Made by a program: the position numbers and the translations under genes
Part shown: one piece after another, positions 17,906-28,097 of the stretch
How the letters are laid out: every line of letters begins with the position of its first letter
How positions within the stretch are numbered: the first letter of the stretch is position 1
The notes under the pieces: model-generated
Seen by the model: the letters and a program-made list of their open reading frames with translations, nothing else
What the model was told of the DNA's origin: nothing
Databases searched by the model: none
DNA from: Candidatus Thiodiazotropha sp. 'RUGA'
GTDB taxonomy: Bacteria; Pseudomonadota; Gammaproteobacteria; Chromatiales; Chromatiaceae
Assembly (NCBI GenBank): GCA_016842065.1
Contig: JAEPDS010000007.1
Span: forward strand, 1 to 64,000
Length of the DNA stretch: 64,000 nucleotides
Reading direction: 5' to 3'

Positions 17906-20719
17906 ATGGTTAGTAAAATCTTTACAAAGATCTTTGGCAGCCGTAATGACCGGCTGGTAAAACGAATGACAAAAACGGTCGCCCAGATCACCAATCTGGA
18001 GTCCGAAACCGAGCAGCTCTCAGACGATGCCTTGAAGCAGAAGACGGTGGATTTCCGTGCACGGTTGGAAGCGGGTGAGAGTCTTGATGGTCTGATGCAG
18101 GAAGCCTTCGCCGTGGTTCGCGAAGCCGGGCGAAGGACCATGCAGATGCGCCATTTCGATGTGCAGATGATTGGTGGCATGGTGCTCCACCAAGGTAAGA
18201 TCGCCGAGATGCGCACGGGTGAGGGTAAGACCCTGGTGGCGACTCTGGCCGCCTATCTCAACGCCCTGCCGGCGAAAGGGGTTCATGTGGTCACGGTGAA
18301 TGACTACCTGGCTCGTCGTGATGCGGCCTGGATGGGGCGTATCTACCATTTTCTTGGTCTCAGCACCGGGGTGATTAACTCGTCCGGTGGTGCCGGACCC
18401 GATAGCACATCCTATCTCTACGATCCTGAATATGATGGTGCCAAAGGCGGCTATCTGCACCTGCGTCCAGTCTCCCGTAAGGAGGCCTACGCCGCCGATA
18501 TCACCTATGGCACCAACAATGAATATGGCTTCGACTATCTGCGCGATAACATGGCCTTCAGCAGCGACCAGCGGGTGCAGCGGCCACCATTTTTTGCCAT
18601 CGTCGATGAGGTTGATTCAATTCTGATCGATGAGGCCCGTACTCCGCTGATTATCTCCGGGCCGACCGACGACTCCTCCGAACTCTACCTGGCTGTGAAT
18701 AAGATCATCCCGCTGCTGACCCGCCAGGATCCGATCACCAATGAAGAGGGTAAGCCCGATTTCGGGCCGGGTGACTACTCGGTGGATGAGAAGGCAAAGC
18801 AGGTCTACTTCAGTGAAGAGGGCCACCAGCATGTCGAGGATATGCTGACCGAGGCGGGGCTGTTGGAAGAGGGCGCCAGTCTCTACGACAGCGCCAATAT
18901 CATCCTGATGCATCATGCCAATGCGGCGCTGCGCGCCCATGCCCTGTTTCAGCGTAATGTGGACTACATCGTCAAGGATGGCCAGATCGTCATTGTTGAC
19001 GAGTTTACCGGCCGCACCATGCCGGGGCGGCGCTGGTCCGACGGACAGCATCAGGCGGTGGAAGCCAAAGAGGGGGTGGAGATTCAGAAAGAGAATCAGA
19101 CTCTGGCTTCGATCACCTTCCAGAACTACTTCCGGCTGTATGAAAAACTCTCGGGCATGACCGGTACAGCGGATACCGAGGCATTCGAATTTCAACAGAT
19201 CTACGGTCTCGAAGTGGTGGTGATTCCCACCAACCAGCCGATGGTGCGCGACGATATGGGCGACCTCGTCTATCTCACCCCGGAAGAGAAATACGATGCC
19301 ATCCTGGAAGATGTCCAGGATTGTGTGAAACGGGGTCAACCGGTGCTGGTCGGTACCGCATCCATCGAGACCTCCGAGCTGGTCTCCGAGTTGCTGGATA
19401 AGGCCAAGGTGTCGCACAAGGTATTGAATGCCAAACACCATGAGCAGGAGGCGGCGATCGTAGCCCAGGCGGGACGCCCAGGGGCGGTTACCATCGCCAC
19501 CAACATGGCGGGCCGTGGTACCGATATCGTACTCGGCGGCAATCTGGAAACCGAATTGGAAACCCTTGGCGAGAACCCCGATCCCGCGGCGGTGGATGCC
19601 CATACGGCGCAGTGGAAAAATGTCCACAAGCAGGTGCTGGACGCCGGCGGCCTGCATGTGATCGGTACCGAACGTCACGAGTCACGACGCATCGACAACC
19701 AGCTGCGCGGACGTTCCGGCCGTCAGGGCGATCCGGGATCGAGTCGTTTCTACCTCTCTCTGCAGGACAGTCTGATGCGTATCTTCGCCTCCGACAAGGT
19801 TGGCGGGCTGATGCAGAAGATGGGTATGGAGAAAGGCGAGGCGATCGAACACCCCTGGGTCTCCCGTGCGATCGAGAATGCCCAGCGCAAGGTCGAGGGG
19901 CGTAACTTCGATATCCGTAAGCAGTTGCTTGAATACGATGACGTGGCCAACGATCAGCGCAAGGTGGTCTACGAGCAGCGCAACGATCTGATGGATACCT
20001 CGGATGTCTCCAACTCCATCTCAGCGCTGCGTGAAGATGTGCTGGACGAGATCTTTCATGCCCACATTCCCCGTGAGTCCATCGAAGAGCAGTGGGATGT
20101 GCCGGGATTGAGTGAAGCCCTGGCGGAGACATTCAGCGGTGAATGGCCGGTTCAACAGTGGCTTGACGATGACAGTGATCTGCATGAAGAGACCCTGAAG
20201 GCGAAGATCCTCGATCTGCTCACCTCCGGTTATCAGGAGAAGCAGACCCTGGTGGGCGACGAGAACATGCGCCAGTTTGAAAAGGCGATGATGCTGCAGA
20301 CGCTGGACAGTCACTGGAAGGAGCATCTGGCCGCGATGGACTATCTGCGACAGGGTATCCACCTGCGCGGTTATGCACAGAAAAACCCCAAGCAGGAGTA
20401 TAAACGGGAGGCCTTCTCCATGTTCTCCGGCATGCTTGAGAGCATCAAGCAGGAAGTGGTCGGGCTGCTTTCGAAAGTTCAGGTGCAGATGCCGGAAGAG
20501 CTGGCGCTGCAGGAGCAGCAGTCCCAGGTGAATGAGTTTGAGTTCAAACATGAGACCTTCGAAGGGCTGGCCGGTGAAGCGGAAGCTGAGCAACCGGCGC
20601 CGGCCCAGGAGGAGGCGCATCAGCCGTTTGTGCGTGATGGACGCAAGATCGGGCGCAATGAACCCTGCCCCTGCGGCTCCGGTAAGAAATATAAGCAGTG
20701 TCACGGCCGCTTGAATTGA
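17906..20719 (+). CDS. secA: Preprotein translocase ATPase SecA
   Basis: Motor ATPase that drives Sec-dependent export through SecYEG. The ATG at 17906 gives the usual start [16 protein letters not shown] and 937 residues; an upstream in-frame ATG adds 16 non-conserved residues. Walker A (GEGKTL near residue 105) and the DEVDS/DEAR helicase motifs are present. The cysteine-rich C-terminal zinc motif [14 protein letters not shown] binds SecB and lipids. argJ begins one nucleotide after the stop, suggesting cotranscription. Confidence 0.98.
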   Translation: MVSKIFTKIFGSRNDRLVKRMTKTVAQITNLESETEQLSDDALKQKTVDFRARLEAGESLDGLMQEAFAVVREAGRRTMQMRHFDVQMIGGMVLHQGKIAEMRTGEGKTLVATLAAYLNALPAKGVHVVTVNDYLARRDAAWMGRIYHFLGLSTGVINSSGGAGPDSTSYLYDPEYDGAKGGYLHLRPVSRKEAYAADITYGTNNEYGFDYLRDNMAFSSDQRVQRPPFFAIVDEVDSILIDEARTPLIISGPTDDSSELYLAVNKIIPLLTRQDPITNEEGKPDFGPGDYSVDEKAKQVYFSEEGHQHVEDMLTEAGLLEEGASLYDSANIILMHHANAALRAHALFQRNVDYIVKDGQIVIVDEFTGRTMPGRRWSDGQHQAVEAKEGVEIQKENQTLASITFQNYFRLYEKLSGMTGTADTEAFEFQQIYGLEVVVIPTNQPMVRDDMGDLVYLTPEEKYDAILEDVQDCVKRGQPVLVGTASIETSELVSELLDKAKVSHKVLNAKHHEQEAAIVAQAGRPGAVTIATNMAGRGTDIVLGGNLETELETLGENPDPAAVDAHTAQWKNVHKQVLDAGGLHVIGTERHESRRIDNQLRGRSGRQGDPGSSRFYLSLQDSLMRIFASDKVGGLMQKMGMEKGEAIEHPWVSRAIENAQRKVEGRNFDIRKQLLEYDDVANDQRKVVYEQRNDLMDTSDVSNSISALREDVLDEIFHAHIPRESIEEQWDVPGLSEALAETFSGEWPVQQWLDDDSDLHEETLKAKILDLLTSGYQEKQTLVGDENMRQFEKAMMLQTLDSHWKEHLAAMDYLRQGIHLRGYAQKNPKQEYKREAFSMFSGMLESIKQEVVGLLSKVQVQMPEELALQEQQSQVNEFEFKHETFEGLAGEAEAEQPAPAQEEAHQPFVRDGRKIGRNEPCPCGSGKKYKQCHGRLN

Positions 20720-20720
20720 G

Positions 20721-21923
20721 ATGAGTGATGCCGCACACAGGGTTGCCGGAGTAAAGCTGGGTGTCGCGGCGGCAGGGATCTCCTACGCCGAGCGGGATGA
20801 CCTGCTGGTGATGGAGCTGTCGCAAGGGGCACAATGTGCTGCGGTGTTCACCCGCAATGCCTTTTGTGCCGCACCGGTGAATCTGGCCAGGCAGCATCTT
20901 CGCCAGGGGAGCCCGAGACTGCTGCTGATCAATTCTGGCAATGCCAACGCCGGTACTGGACAGCAGGGAATGGATGATGCGGTCGACTGTTGCCGTGGGC
21001 TGGCCGATCTGGCCGCCTGTGAGCCCCACCAGGTGCTGCCTTTCTCCACCGGAGTGATCGGTGAGACACTGCCGGTTGAGCGGATGAAACAGGCTTTTCC
21101 CAAGGCCCTTGAGGCTTTGACAGAGGATGGTTGGGAGTCCGCTTCGCGGGCGATCATGACCACCGACACCCGTCCGAAGCTGGCCTCACGCCGGTTTCAG
21201 GTGGATGGAGTGACCGTTCAGGTGACCGGTATGGCCAAGGGCTCGGGTATGATCCGTCCCGATATGGCCACCATGCTGGCCTATCTGGCAACCGATCTGG
21301 CGGTATCCCCGGAGTTGCTGCAGAGCTGCCTCGATCGAGCCGTCGAGCCCTCCTTCAACAGCATCACGGTGGATGGAGACACCTCGACCAACGATGCCTG
21401 TGTCTTGATTGCCACTGGTGCTTCACCCCTGCCGCCACTGAGTGACGCCGAGTCGCCAGTCTATCGTCAGCTGGCGGATGCGGTGCTCGATCTCTGTATG
21501 GAACTTTCCCGGGCAATTGTTGCTGACGGAGAGGGAGCGACCAAACTGGTGGACGTCGAGGTCAACGGCGCGGCGAGTGAATCGGAGGCCCGGCAAGTGG
21601 CCTATACCATCGCTCATTCGCCACTGGTGAAGACAGCACTGTTCGCTTCGGATCCAAACTGGGGTCGAATTCTGGCCGCTGTCGGTCGTGCCGGCATCGA
21701 GGATCTGGTGATCGATCAGGTGGCGATCTGGCTTGATGATGTCTGCATCGTTCGTCAGGGTGGTCGGGCTGGCGACTATACGGAAGCGGCTGGTCAGGCA
21801 GTGATGCAGAAAAGTGAACTGACCATTCGGGTAGCGCTGGGTCGGGGCAGTGCCTCAACCAAGGTAGTGACCTGCGATCTCTCCTACGACTATGTGAAGA
21901 TCAACGCTGAATACCGCACTTAG
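20721..21923 (+). CDS. argJ: Bifunctional glutamate N-acetyltransferase/ornithine acetyltransferase
   Basis: Catalyses acetyl transfer from acetylornithine to glutamate in the cyclic arginine pathway and, in bifunctional forms, can also use acetyl-CoA. The 400 residues include the autocleavage region KGSGMIRPDMATML. The nucleophilic Thr184 becomes the N-terminus of the beta chain after self-cleavage. Whether this enzyme is mono- or bifunctional cannot be told from sequence alone. It lies between secA and the Nudix fusion gene, a layout common in gammaproteobacteria. Confidence 0.96.
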   Translation: MSDAAHRVAGVKLGVAAAGISYAERDDLLVMELSQGAQCAAVFTRNAFCAAPVNLARQHLRQGSPRLLLINSGNANAGTGQQGMDDAVDCCRGLADLAACEPHQVLPFSTGVIGETLPVERMKQAFPKALEALTEDGWESASRAIMTTDTRPKLASRRFQVDGVTVQVTGMAKGSGMIRPDMATMLAYLATDLAVSPELLQSCLDRAVEPSFNSITVDGDTSTNDACVLIATGASPLPPLSDAESPVYRQLADAVLDLCMELSRAIVADGEGATKLVDVEVNGAASESEARQVAYTIAHSPLVKTALFASDPNWGRILAAVGRAGIEDLVIDQVAIWLDDVCIVRQGGRAGDYTEAAGQAVMQKSELTIRVALGRGSASTKVVTCDLSYDYVKINAEYRT

Positions 21924-21970
21924 TGCGAACTGTCTCTGTTCTCCAGTTAACCTTCCACGGGTTATTTCTC

Positions 21971-22909
21971 ATGAAGATCCACGTCGCAGCCGCTGCAATC
22001 CTCGATGAGTCAGGCCGGGTATTGATCACTCAGCGGGCTGAAAACACCCACCAAGGGGGGTTGTGGGAGTTTCCCGGTGGTAAGCTTGAGGCGGGTGAGA
22101 CGGCTGATGCAGCGCTCTCCCGGGAGCTTGAAGAGGAGCTGGGGATTGTGCCGCTGGCGACTGAGCCGCTGATCAGAATCCGGCACGACTACGGGGATCG
22201 TCATGTGGTGCTCGATTTCTATCGGGTTACTGCCTATCGGGGTGAGGCCAGGGGGCTTGAAGGGCAGCCTCTGCAATGGCTCTCGCCCGCTGAAATGCAA
22301 CCTGAAGCGTTTCCCGCAGCGGACCGACCGGTGATCACCGCCCTGAAACTGCCCCAACACTACCTGATTACCGGCCGCGATGCTGAGCAATCCGGGGAGT
22401 TTCTAAGTCGTCTTTCAATGGCGATCGAGCGGGGGATTCAACTGGTGCAATTCAGGGCCCATGAATTGTCGGATAGCGCCTATCGGCAACTGCTGGCCGA
22501 AGTGCTTCCCCTGTGTCGAGCCAGGGGTGTAAAACTGCTTGTCAATCGACCTCAGGGGGTGTTGCAGTGGTGCTCAGAGGCAGATGGGCTGCATCTCACC
22601 GCTGGTCAGCTGCAATCGCTCTCCCGGCGGCCTGCCGCTGCCAAGCTGGTCGGCGCCTCCTGTCATCGACTTGAAGAGGTGAAAATGGCCGAGCGTGCCG
22701 GCCTCGATTATGTGCTGCTTTCTCCCGTTCAGAAGACCGCGACACACCCTCAGGCAGACAGTTTGGGTTGGCCCCGTTTTGCCGAGTTGGTCGACCAGGT
22801 CAATCTACCGGTCTATGCCCTTGGCGGTCTCTGCGCAGAGGATCTGACAAAGGCCGTTTCAAGCGGTGCACAGGGGATCGCAGCAATCACCGCATTCTGG
22901 TCGGATTGA
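21971..22909 (+). CDS. Nudix hydrolase (MutT-like) fused to a ThiE-like domain
   Basis: Two-domain protein of 312 residues. The N-terminal domain (about 1-130) has a full Nudix box, GGKLEAGETADAALSRELEEEL-type, near residues 37-58. It resembles 8-oxo-dGTP diphosphatase MutT, which cleans the nucleotide pool. The C-terminal domain (about 135-312) is a TIM-barrel like thiamine monophosphate synthase, with a LSPVQKTATHP segment and an ALGG loop. This fusion is known next to argJ in gammaproteobacteria; the role of the ThiE-like half is not established. The ATG at 21971 is preferred over an upstream GTG because it matches the MutT start. Confidence 0.92.
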   Translation: MKIHVAAAAILDESGRVLITQRAENTHQGGLWEFPGGKLEAGETADAALSRELEEELGIVPLATEPLIRIRHDYGDRHVVLDFYRVTAYRGEARGLEGQPLQWLSPAEMQPEAFPAADRPVITALKLPQHYLITGRDAEQSGEFLSRLSMAIERGIQLVQFRAHELSDSAYRQLLAEVLPLCRARGVKLLVNRPQGVLQWCSEADGLHLTAGQLQSLSRRPAAAKLVGASCHRLEEVKMAERAGLDYVLLSPVQKTATHPQADSLGWPRFAELVDQVNLPVYALGGLCAEDLTKAVSSGAQGIAAITAFWSD

Positions 22910-23302
22910 TCAGTCGCTGAATCCATACTCCTCGATCAGCTTCTGCAACTGTTCGATCTTTTCATCGGACTGGTCCACGAATTCGCAGCCGGAGTCGTAG
23001 AATGCGGTATTGATATCTTTCGAGCTCCATCTGCAAATTGCCTTGAAATTCAGGAACTTGATTTCTTCTCCCTCGTCAGGAAGATGAATCTTCAAAGCCA
23101 GTTCCTCACCGGTCGGAATGGGTTTTTCTCCAATCAGCATCAGCCCCTGTGAGTTGATGTCAACCACCTGTCCCAGCGGCGTGTTATCTTCGCTGCGCCA
23201 GACTCTGAGGTAGTAGATCAGGTGGCGGCGCTTGACGGATCTCCTGTCATCAGGTTTGAGGCTGTTCTCGTGGATGTGTTGAGCGGGGCTTTTGATGTAC
23301 AT
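22910..23302 (-). CDS. PilZ-domain protein, probable c-di-GMP receptor
   Basis: A 130-residue cytoplasmic protein with the PilZ signatures for cyclic-di-GMP binding. A basic DRRSVKRRH stretch near residues 18-26 supplies the RxxxR motif, and DINSQGLML near residue 48 supplies D/NxSxxG. The C-terminal helix is acidic. Its stop abuts the stop of the Nudix/ThiE gene on the other strand with no spacer. It is divergent from a hybrid sensor kinase across 463 bp, which may hint at a shared signalling role. The regulated process is unknown. Confidence 0.85.
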   Translation of the reverse strand: MYIKSPAQHIHENSLKPDDRRSVKRRHLIYYLRVWRSEDNTPLGQVVDINSQGLMLIGEKPIPTGEELALKIHLPDEGEEIKFLNFKAICRWSSKDINTAFYDSGCEFVDQSDEKIEQLQKLIEEYGFSD

Positions 23303-23765
23303 CTTTGAAACCTAAATTATTATGCCTGTTAAAGGGTTAATGTTGACTGCAAGCTGCTATGAGGACAAAGTCCCTACTTTTCTCAGGGCAGGTTTGGTGG
23401 ATAACTCCCAGTAAGATCATAGTTGCTGAGTGTAAATGCGCAATTCCCGCTGCTCTGCGTCTGCCGGGCATGGGGCCGGTAACTCGCTGATATTTCGCAT
23501 CGGGATCTGAAAACACATAGAATTGATCTTCTGCAAAAAACGGGAATATCCTATAAACAGGGGATAGACTGATGGATTTGTGTGTATTTATCCACAAAGT
23601 GGATAAATAAAGTGCATTTAATTCTTGTCCGAATTGAAAAATGTGCGACATATGTAGAATGGAGTTATTAAGGGATGGGTGAGGTCTCCAAAGTGGATCC
23701 GGAGTTTCTGAAGCTGGATTGGTGCTGCAGAGCGTGCTGCCTTCGAGTCGATCCAGGCAAACGAT
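23303..23765. other. Intergenic region between PilZ gene and hybrid kinase gene
   Basis: 463 bp with no convincing gene; a 104-codon minus-strand frame lacks family features and coding-like composition. The region is A/T-richer than its flanks and must hold the divergent promoters. It contains the 11-bp palindrome with a DnaA-box-like core described separately, and a TTATCCACC-like site on the minus strand at about 23396-23404. Confidence 0.6.
23585..23609. promoter_or_regulatory. Perfect palindrome containing a DnaA box upstream of the hybrid kinase
   Basis: TATTTATCCAC and GTGGATAAATA are 11-bp perfect arms with a 3-nt AAA spacer. The plus strand reads TTATCCACA at 23588-23596, a perfect DnaA-box consensus; the other arm is one base off (TTATCCACT). 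It lies about 160 bp before the kinase start. It could bind a dimeric regulator or DnaA. Confidence 0.5.
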
Positions 23766-25877
23766 ATGCTTAAGAGATTCTTCGAGTCGAGGCTGCTAGC
23801 CAATTCGGAGTACCAGCAAGCGCTCGTTCGACTTGGGATATGGCTTTTCTGTTTTGTTTCGATGTGGTTCGCCATCCGAACCAATTACTACTCCATCGAC
23901 CTGCCCCTGTTCGTTGCCCTCTACACATCCTATTTCACCTATTTCGTTCTGCTTCTCGTCAGTATCGTCATCTGGCCGAAGATGCCCTACCGGGTTGAGA
24001 TCGATCTGATTGTCGATATCAGCGCCACCAGCCTGGCGATCTATTTGACCTCGGATGCATTCAGTCCCTTCTATCTGATCTATCACTGGATCTATATCTC
24101 CTATGGCATCAGATATGGCGCCAGGCCGTTGATGATCGCCTCGATATTGAGTTTCTTCTCCTACGCTGCGGTTTTGACCTATCTGCAGCAGTGGCAGGTG
24201 CATATCTTCGAAGCGTTCGTGTTCATCCTGCTGCTGCTGGTGATTCCCGCTTATCAGTACATTCTGCTCAGGCAGTTGCACCAGGCCCGACAGGAGGCGA
24301 TGCTGGCGAAACAGGCCAGAGGTAACTTTCTCGCCACCATGACCCACGAACTGCGCACCCCCCTGGTTGGTGTGATGGGCATGGCCAGGTTGTTGCAGAA
24401 CACCCCACTGGATGCAGAGCAGAAGGAGTATGTGCAATCGATCAACGATTCTGTCCGCTTGCTCAGATCGATGATCAGTGATGTGCTGGATCTTTCCAAG
24501 ATAGACGCCAACAAACTGGAGCTGAACAGCGACTGGTTCGATCTGCATGAGCTGGTGAAAAACATCTCCTCAAGCCTGGCCTCAGAGGCCCAGGGTAAAA
24601 AGCTGGAGATGTATTGCTGGGTTGATCCGGGTATACCGCAGAAGCTCTACGGTGATCGACTCAGAGTTACCCAGATTCTGTTCAACATGGTGGGTAATGC
24701 GATCAAGTTCACCGACCATGGCTATGTCTGTTTGCGGGTAACCCTGGCAGAGGCGGATGCCAACGTACCGACCAGGCACATTCTGTTTGAGGTCGAGGAC
24801 AGCGGCATCGGTATACCGGAGGAGAAACTCGCAGAGATTTTCAATGCCTACTGGCAGTCAGAGAACGCCAGTCAGCAGCGGCGCTATGAGGGATCGGGGC
24901 TCGGCACCTCGGTAATCCGTGATCTGACCGGATTGATGAAAGGGCGGGTGAATGTGGTCAGCAGGTTGGGGGAGGGAACAAAATTCAGTGTCCAGCTACC
25001 CCTGCTTGGTGAGGGGGTCGACGGCTCACAGCAACAGGTCGTGCCGATGACCCAGAGATACCCGTTGCTCAAGGGTAAGAAGGTGCTGATTTATGATCAG
25101 GACCCAAATGCGCTGCAGTTGCATCTGCAGTTTGCCGATGAGCTTGAAATGGAGGCGCTGGCGGCAACGGAATTGAACGCTTTCTGTCGGCAATTGAGCA
25201 GTGATGTCAATCTGGTTCTGGTGTGCGACTCCTTCAGTGACAATTCGATCAAGCAGGTGATTCGTTGTGTCAATACCATAGAGCCTTCGATACCCATGCT
25301 GTTGGCTGTCTATCGTACCCGGAATCTGAGTTATACCTCGATCAATACGCCGCTGCTGATCAAGCCGTTTCTCTGCGCTGATTTTGCCAAGGCGGTGATG
25401 GATATCCTGGTACCACATCAGGAACAGAGTCAGGAGCAGGAAGGGTTACTGGAAAAGGCCAACAATAACCGCTCCATCAATGTTCTGCTTGCAGATGACA
25501 ACGCGATCGCTTCAAAGGTTATGGCCACGCTGCTGAAACAGCGGGGACACAGCGTCAAAGTGACCAAAAGCGGCAAAGAGGCGCTACAGGCATTAAATGA
25601 GAAAGAGTATGAGTTGGCCTTTGTCGATCTCTGCATGCCCGATGTGGATGGTATCGAATTCACCCGTCTCTATCGGGAGAGAGAGTCTCAGAGTCGCTAT
25701 ATGCCGATCTATGCACTGACGGCAAACAGTGTGGAAGATATGATGGAGCACTGCATCCGGGTTGGTATGGATGGGTTTCTGACCAAACCTGTGGAGCCTG
25801 AAGAGCTTGACGGTATCATCGAGCGGCATCTCAGCGGACGACTCAACGCCAAGCACTGGTTGCCTGTGCCGACCTGA
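23766..25877 (+). CDS. RpfC-like hybrid sensor histidine kinase/response regulator
   Basis: A 703-residue inner-membrane signalling protein. An N-terminal region of five to six hydrophobic helices (about 20-170) has no periplasmic sensor domain. It is followed by HisKA with the phospho-acceptor His194 (MTHELRTP), then HATPase_c with N box (GNAIKF) and G boxes (DSGIG, GSGLG). A weakly conserved receiver-like segment comes next (about 437-550), then a canonical receiver with Asp621 (VDLCMPDVDG) and a KP near the end. The architecture resembles RpfC, the DSF quorum sensor, but lacks its C-terminal Hpt domain, and no rpfF or rpfG is adjacent. Signal and partner are unknown. Confidence 0.85.
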   Translation: MLKRFFESRLLANSEYQQALVRLGIWLFCFVSMWFAIRTNYYSIDLPLFVALYTSYFTYFVLLLVSIVIWPKMPYRVEIDLIVDISATSLAIYLTSDAFSPFYLIYHWIYISYGIRYGARPLMIASILSFFSYAAVLTYLQQWQVHIFEAFVFILLLLVIPAYQYILLRQLHQARQEAMLAKQARGNFLATMTHELRTPLVGVMGMARLLQNTPLDAEQKEYVQSINDSVRLLRSMISDVLDLSKIDANKLELNSDWFDLHELVKNISSSLASEAQGKKLEMYCWVDPGIPQKLYGDRLRVTQILFNMVGNAIKFTDHGYVCLRVTLAEADANVPTRHILFEVEDSGIGIPEEKLAEIFNAYWQSENASQQRRYEGSGLGTSVIRDLTGLMKGRVNVVSRLGEGTKFSVQLPLLGEGVDGSQQQVVPMTQRYPLLKGKKVLIYDQDPNALQLHLQFADELEMEALAATELNAFCRQLSSDVNLVLVCDSFSDNSIKQVIRCVNTIEPSIPMLLAVYRTRNLSYTSINTPLLIKPFLCADFAKAVMDILVPHQEQSQEQEGLLEKANNNRSINVLLADDNAIASKVMATLLKQRGHSVKVTKSGKEALQALNEKEYELAFVDLCMPDVDGIEFTRLYRERESQSRYMPIYALTANSVEDMMEHCIRVGMDGFLTKPVEPEELDGIIERHLSGRLNAKHWLPVPT

Positions 25878-26104
25878 GGCGGTTATTTCCCCAGACTCAG
25901 TCTAAACATTGTTCACGTGTCTCTGTCTGGTGGATAATACCGGGCGATACATCGTGACAGTGAAATTGTACCTGGTGCTTTGTAGAAATCGATGTACGGT
26001 AGACTCAGATAGGCATATTTCCCGCTGTAGCCAAATGAACGATCGAAATTCATTTTTTTTAGAGGTAGCAGAAGCCATTGCTTCTGAAAGATCAGGGATA
26101 GATT

Positions 26105-28060
26105 TTGCAATACCGTAAAGAAATCGATGGCTTAAGAGCCGTTGCCGTAATCCCTGTACTTTTCTTTCATGCAGGGTATGAGCTGTTCAGCGGGGGGTAT
26201 GTCGGCGTTGATGTATTCTTTGTGATCAGCGGTTATCTGATTACATCGATCATTCTCAATGATCTGCAGGCCGGTCGGTTCAGTATCAAGACCTTCTATG
26301 TGCGACGCGCCAAGCGTATCCTGCCTGCGTTGGTTCTGGTAACCCTCTGCAGTATGCCTTTCGCCTGGGTGTTGCTGACCCCCAGCCATTTCGACTCGTA
26401 TGCCAACAGCCTGTTGGGTGTTGCAACCTTCTCATCGAATATCCTGTTTTGGCTCGAAAGCGGCTATTTCGATACCGCATCGGAGCTTAAACCCCTGTTG
26501 CATACCTGGAGCCTGGCGGTTGAGGAGCAGTACTACATACTCTTCCCGCTGTTTTTGATGGCCATCTGGCCCTATGGCAGAAAGCCGATTCTGATCAGTC
26601 TGGCGGTGATGTGTGTGATCAGCCTGGGAATAGCCCAATGGGGTGCCTATAACGCGCCTGGGGCTGCTTTCTTTCTGTTGCCCGCACGAGGTTGGGAGCT
26701 GCTGTTCGGCGTGTTCTGTGCCTTCTACCTGAATCAGAAAACAGAGCCATCCTCGCCGCACATCGAACAGGGTATGAGTCTGCTGGGTCTGTTGCTGATT
26801 GGTTACGCGGTTTTCAGTTTCGATGCGACCACACCGACGCCCAGTTTTTATACCATGATCCCGGTGATCGGTACGGTTCTGCTGATTCTTTTCGCAAACA
26901 GCGGCACACTGGCAAAACGGATGCTTGGTTTAAGCCCGATTGTCGGTATCGGGCTGATCTCATACAGCGCCTATTTATGGCATCAGCCGATCATCGCTTT
27001 CTTGAAATACAGTTATCTGTTTGAGGCTGAGCCGTTCCGGCTGCTGACGGTATTGCTGGTTTTTCCCCTCTCATACCTCTCCTGGAAGTATGTTGAAAGG
27101 CCATTCAGGACTTCAAATATAACAGCGGAAAGGGTACTGGGTGTCAGCGCGATGGCCTTATCGGCACTCTTCGTTGTCGGCTTGTTTGGACGTTTGGAGT
27201 TGTATCCCGGTTACCTGCAGATCGCCCATCCGGAATGGCGTAATGAGTATATCAAGGAGCCCGCCTCCGCGTTGGTGGATTGCGAAGGCTTTGAGGTTGT
27301 GCAGGGCGATACCAGCTGTAAACAGATCGGTGACGGTGGCTATAAGATCGTGATCTGGGGAGACTCACACTCGCATATGCTGAGGACCACCACGCCGGAC
27401 ATTGACGGCGCAACCATCTTCAACATTACCCATGGTGGTTGTCCGCCGTTGCTCGGGGTAAAACGCTTCGATGATTTGACCAACTCGGTGAACTGTAACA
27501 ACACAGAGATCATGTCGTCGTATCTTGACTACATCAATGGCATTGAGCCTGACCTGGTGGTGCTGGTCGGCCGCTGGACGCTCTATCTCAAAGGCTGGAT
27601 CAGGGACGGCGAAAACCAGCCTGCCCATCACTTGATCGTTGATGATCATACTGGTGAAGAAGAGGTGGCCGGTTCAGTGAAGACGCGCATGCGTATACTG
27701 AAGGAGGCCTTCGATAGGACGATTGAGGCTATTTCCAGCAACAGTGAGGTCGTGGTTGTTTCGCAGATACCGGATTATGGCTGGTTCAGTTACAGAAACC
27801 TGTTCAAAAGCGATCAGGTGTCGAAGTCCAAGATCAATGCCTGGCATATCGAGGAGGATGCGGTTATGGATCAGTTGAGGGGCAATCAATACGCGCTTTT
27901 GGATGGAAAATCCCTGTTTTGCAGCGATGCGGCCTGTGCAACCCGGATCGATGGCACACTGATCTACAGCGATGACAACCACCTCAATGACAAGGGCGCT
28001 GAAATACTCTGGGCCTCCTTACTGAAGCCGTTTACCAATCGAGGTGGCAGCTATCAATAG
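26105..28060 (+). CDS. Acyltransferase-3/SGNH envelope glycan O-acyltransferase
   Basis: OafA/YrhL-type protein of 651 residues. The N-terminal AT3 domain (about 1-360) has some ten membrane helices. It opens with YRKEIDGLRAVAV and carries the catalytic His in FFHAG. The C-terminal periplasmic SGNH domain (about 415-645) has the GDSHSH nucleophile block and DDNHLND near the end as the Asp/His pair. Such proteins O-acetylate LPS O-antigen, exopolysaccharide or peptidoglycan; the substrate here is unknown. The only in-frame start is TTG at 26105, since a TAG precedes it. It stands alone between the kinase and metF. Confidence 0.88.
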   Translation: MQYRKEIDGLRAVAVIPVLFFHAGYELFSGGYVGVDVFFVISGYLITSIILNDLQAGRFSIKTFYVRRAKRILPALVLVTLCSMPFAWVLLTPSHFDSYANSLLGVATFSSNILFWLESGYFDTASELKPLLHTWSLAVEEQYYILFPLFLMAIWPYGRKPILISLAVMCVISLGIAQWGAYNAPGAAFFLLPARGWELLFGVFCAFYLNQKTEPSSPHIEQGMSLLGLLLIGYAVFSFDATTPTPSFYTMIPVIGTVLLILFANSGTLAKRMLGLSPIVGIGLISYSAYLWHQPIIAFLKYSYLFEAEPFRLLTVLLVFPLSYLSWKYVERPFRTSNITAERVLGVSAMALSALFVVGLFGRLELYPGYLQIAHPEWRNEYIKEPASALVDCEGFEVVQGDTSCKQIGDGGYKIVIWGDSHSHMLRTTTPDIDGATIFNITHGGCPPLLGVKRFDDLTNSVNCNNTEIMSSYLDYINGIEPDLVVLVGRWTLYLKGWIRDGENQPAHHLIVDDHTGEEEVAGSVKTRMRILKEAFDRTIEAISSNSEVVVVSQIPDYGWFSYRNLFKSDQVSKSKINAWHIEEDAVMDQLRGNQYALLDGKSLFCSDAACATRIDGTLIYSDDNHLNDKGAEILWASLLKPFTNRGGSYQ

Positions 28061-28097
28061 GCTCTGATACTGAATGGTTCTTACTTAAGAATTGTTA

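Noticed and set aside
18617..19678. 353-codon open frame antisense to secA
   Set aside because: Lies wholly inside the conserved secA ATPase core and has no start signal or family feature.
23585..23609. Replication origin suggested by a DnaA box
   Set aside because: Only one perfect box and few near matches, with no dnaA, dnaN, gidA or AT-rich unwinding region; a single box is common by chance or as a regulatory site.
23337..23651. 104-codon minus-strand frame in the PilZ-kinase gap
   Set aside because: No Shine-Dalgarno, mixed composition and no family resemblance; the region looks like promoter DNA.
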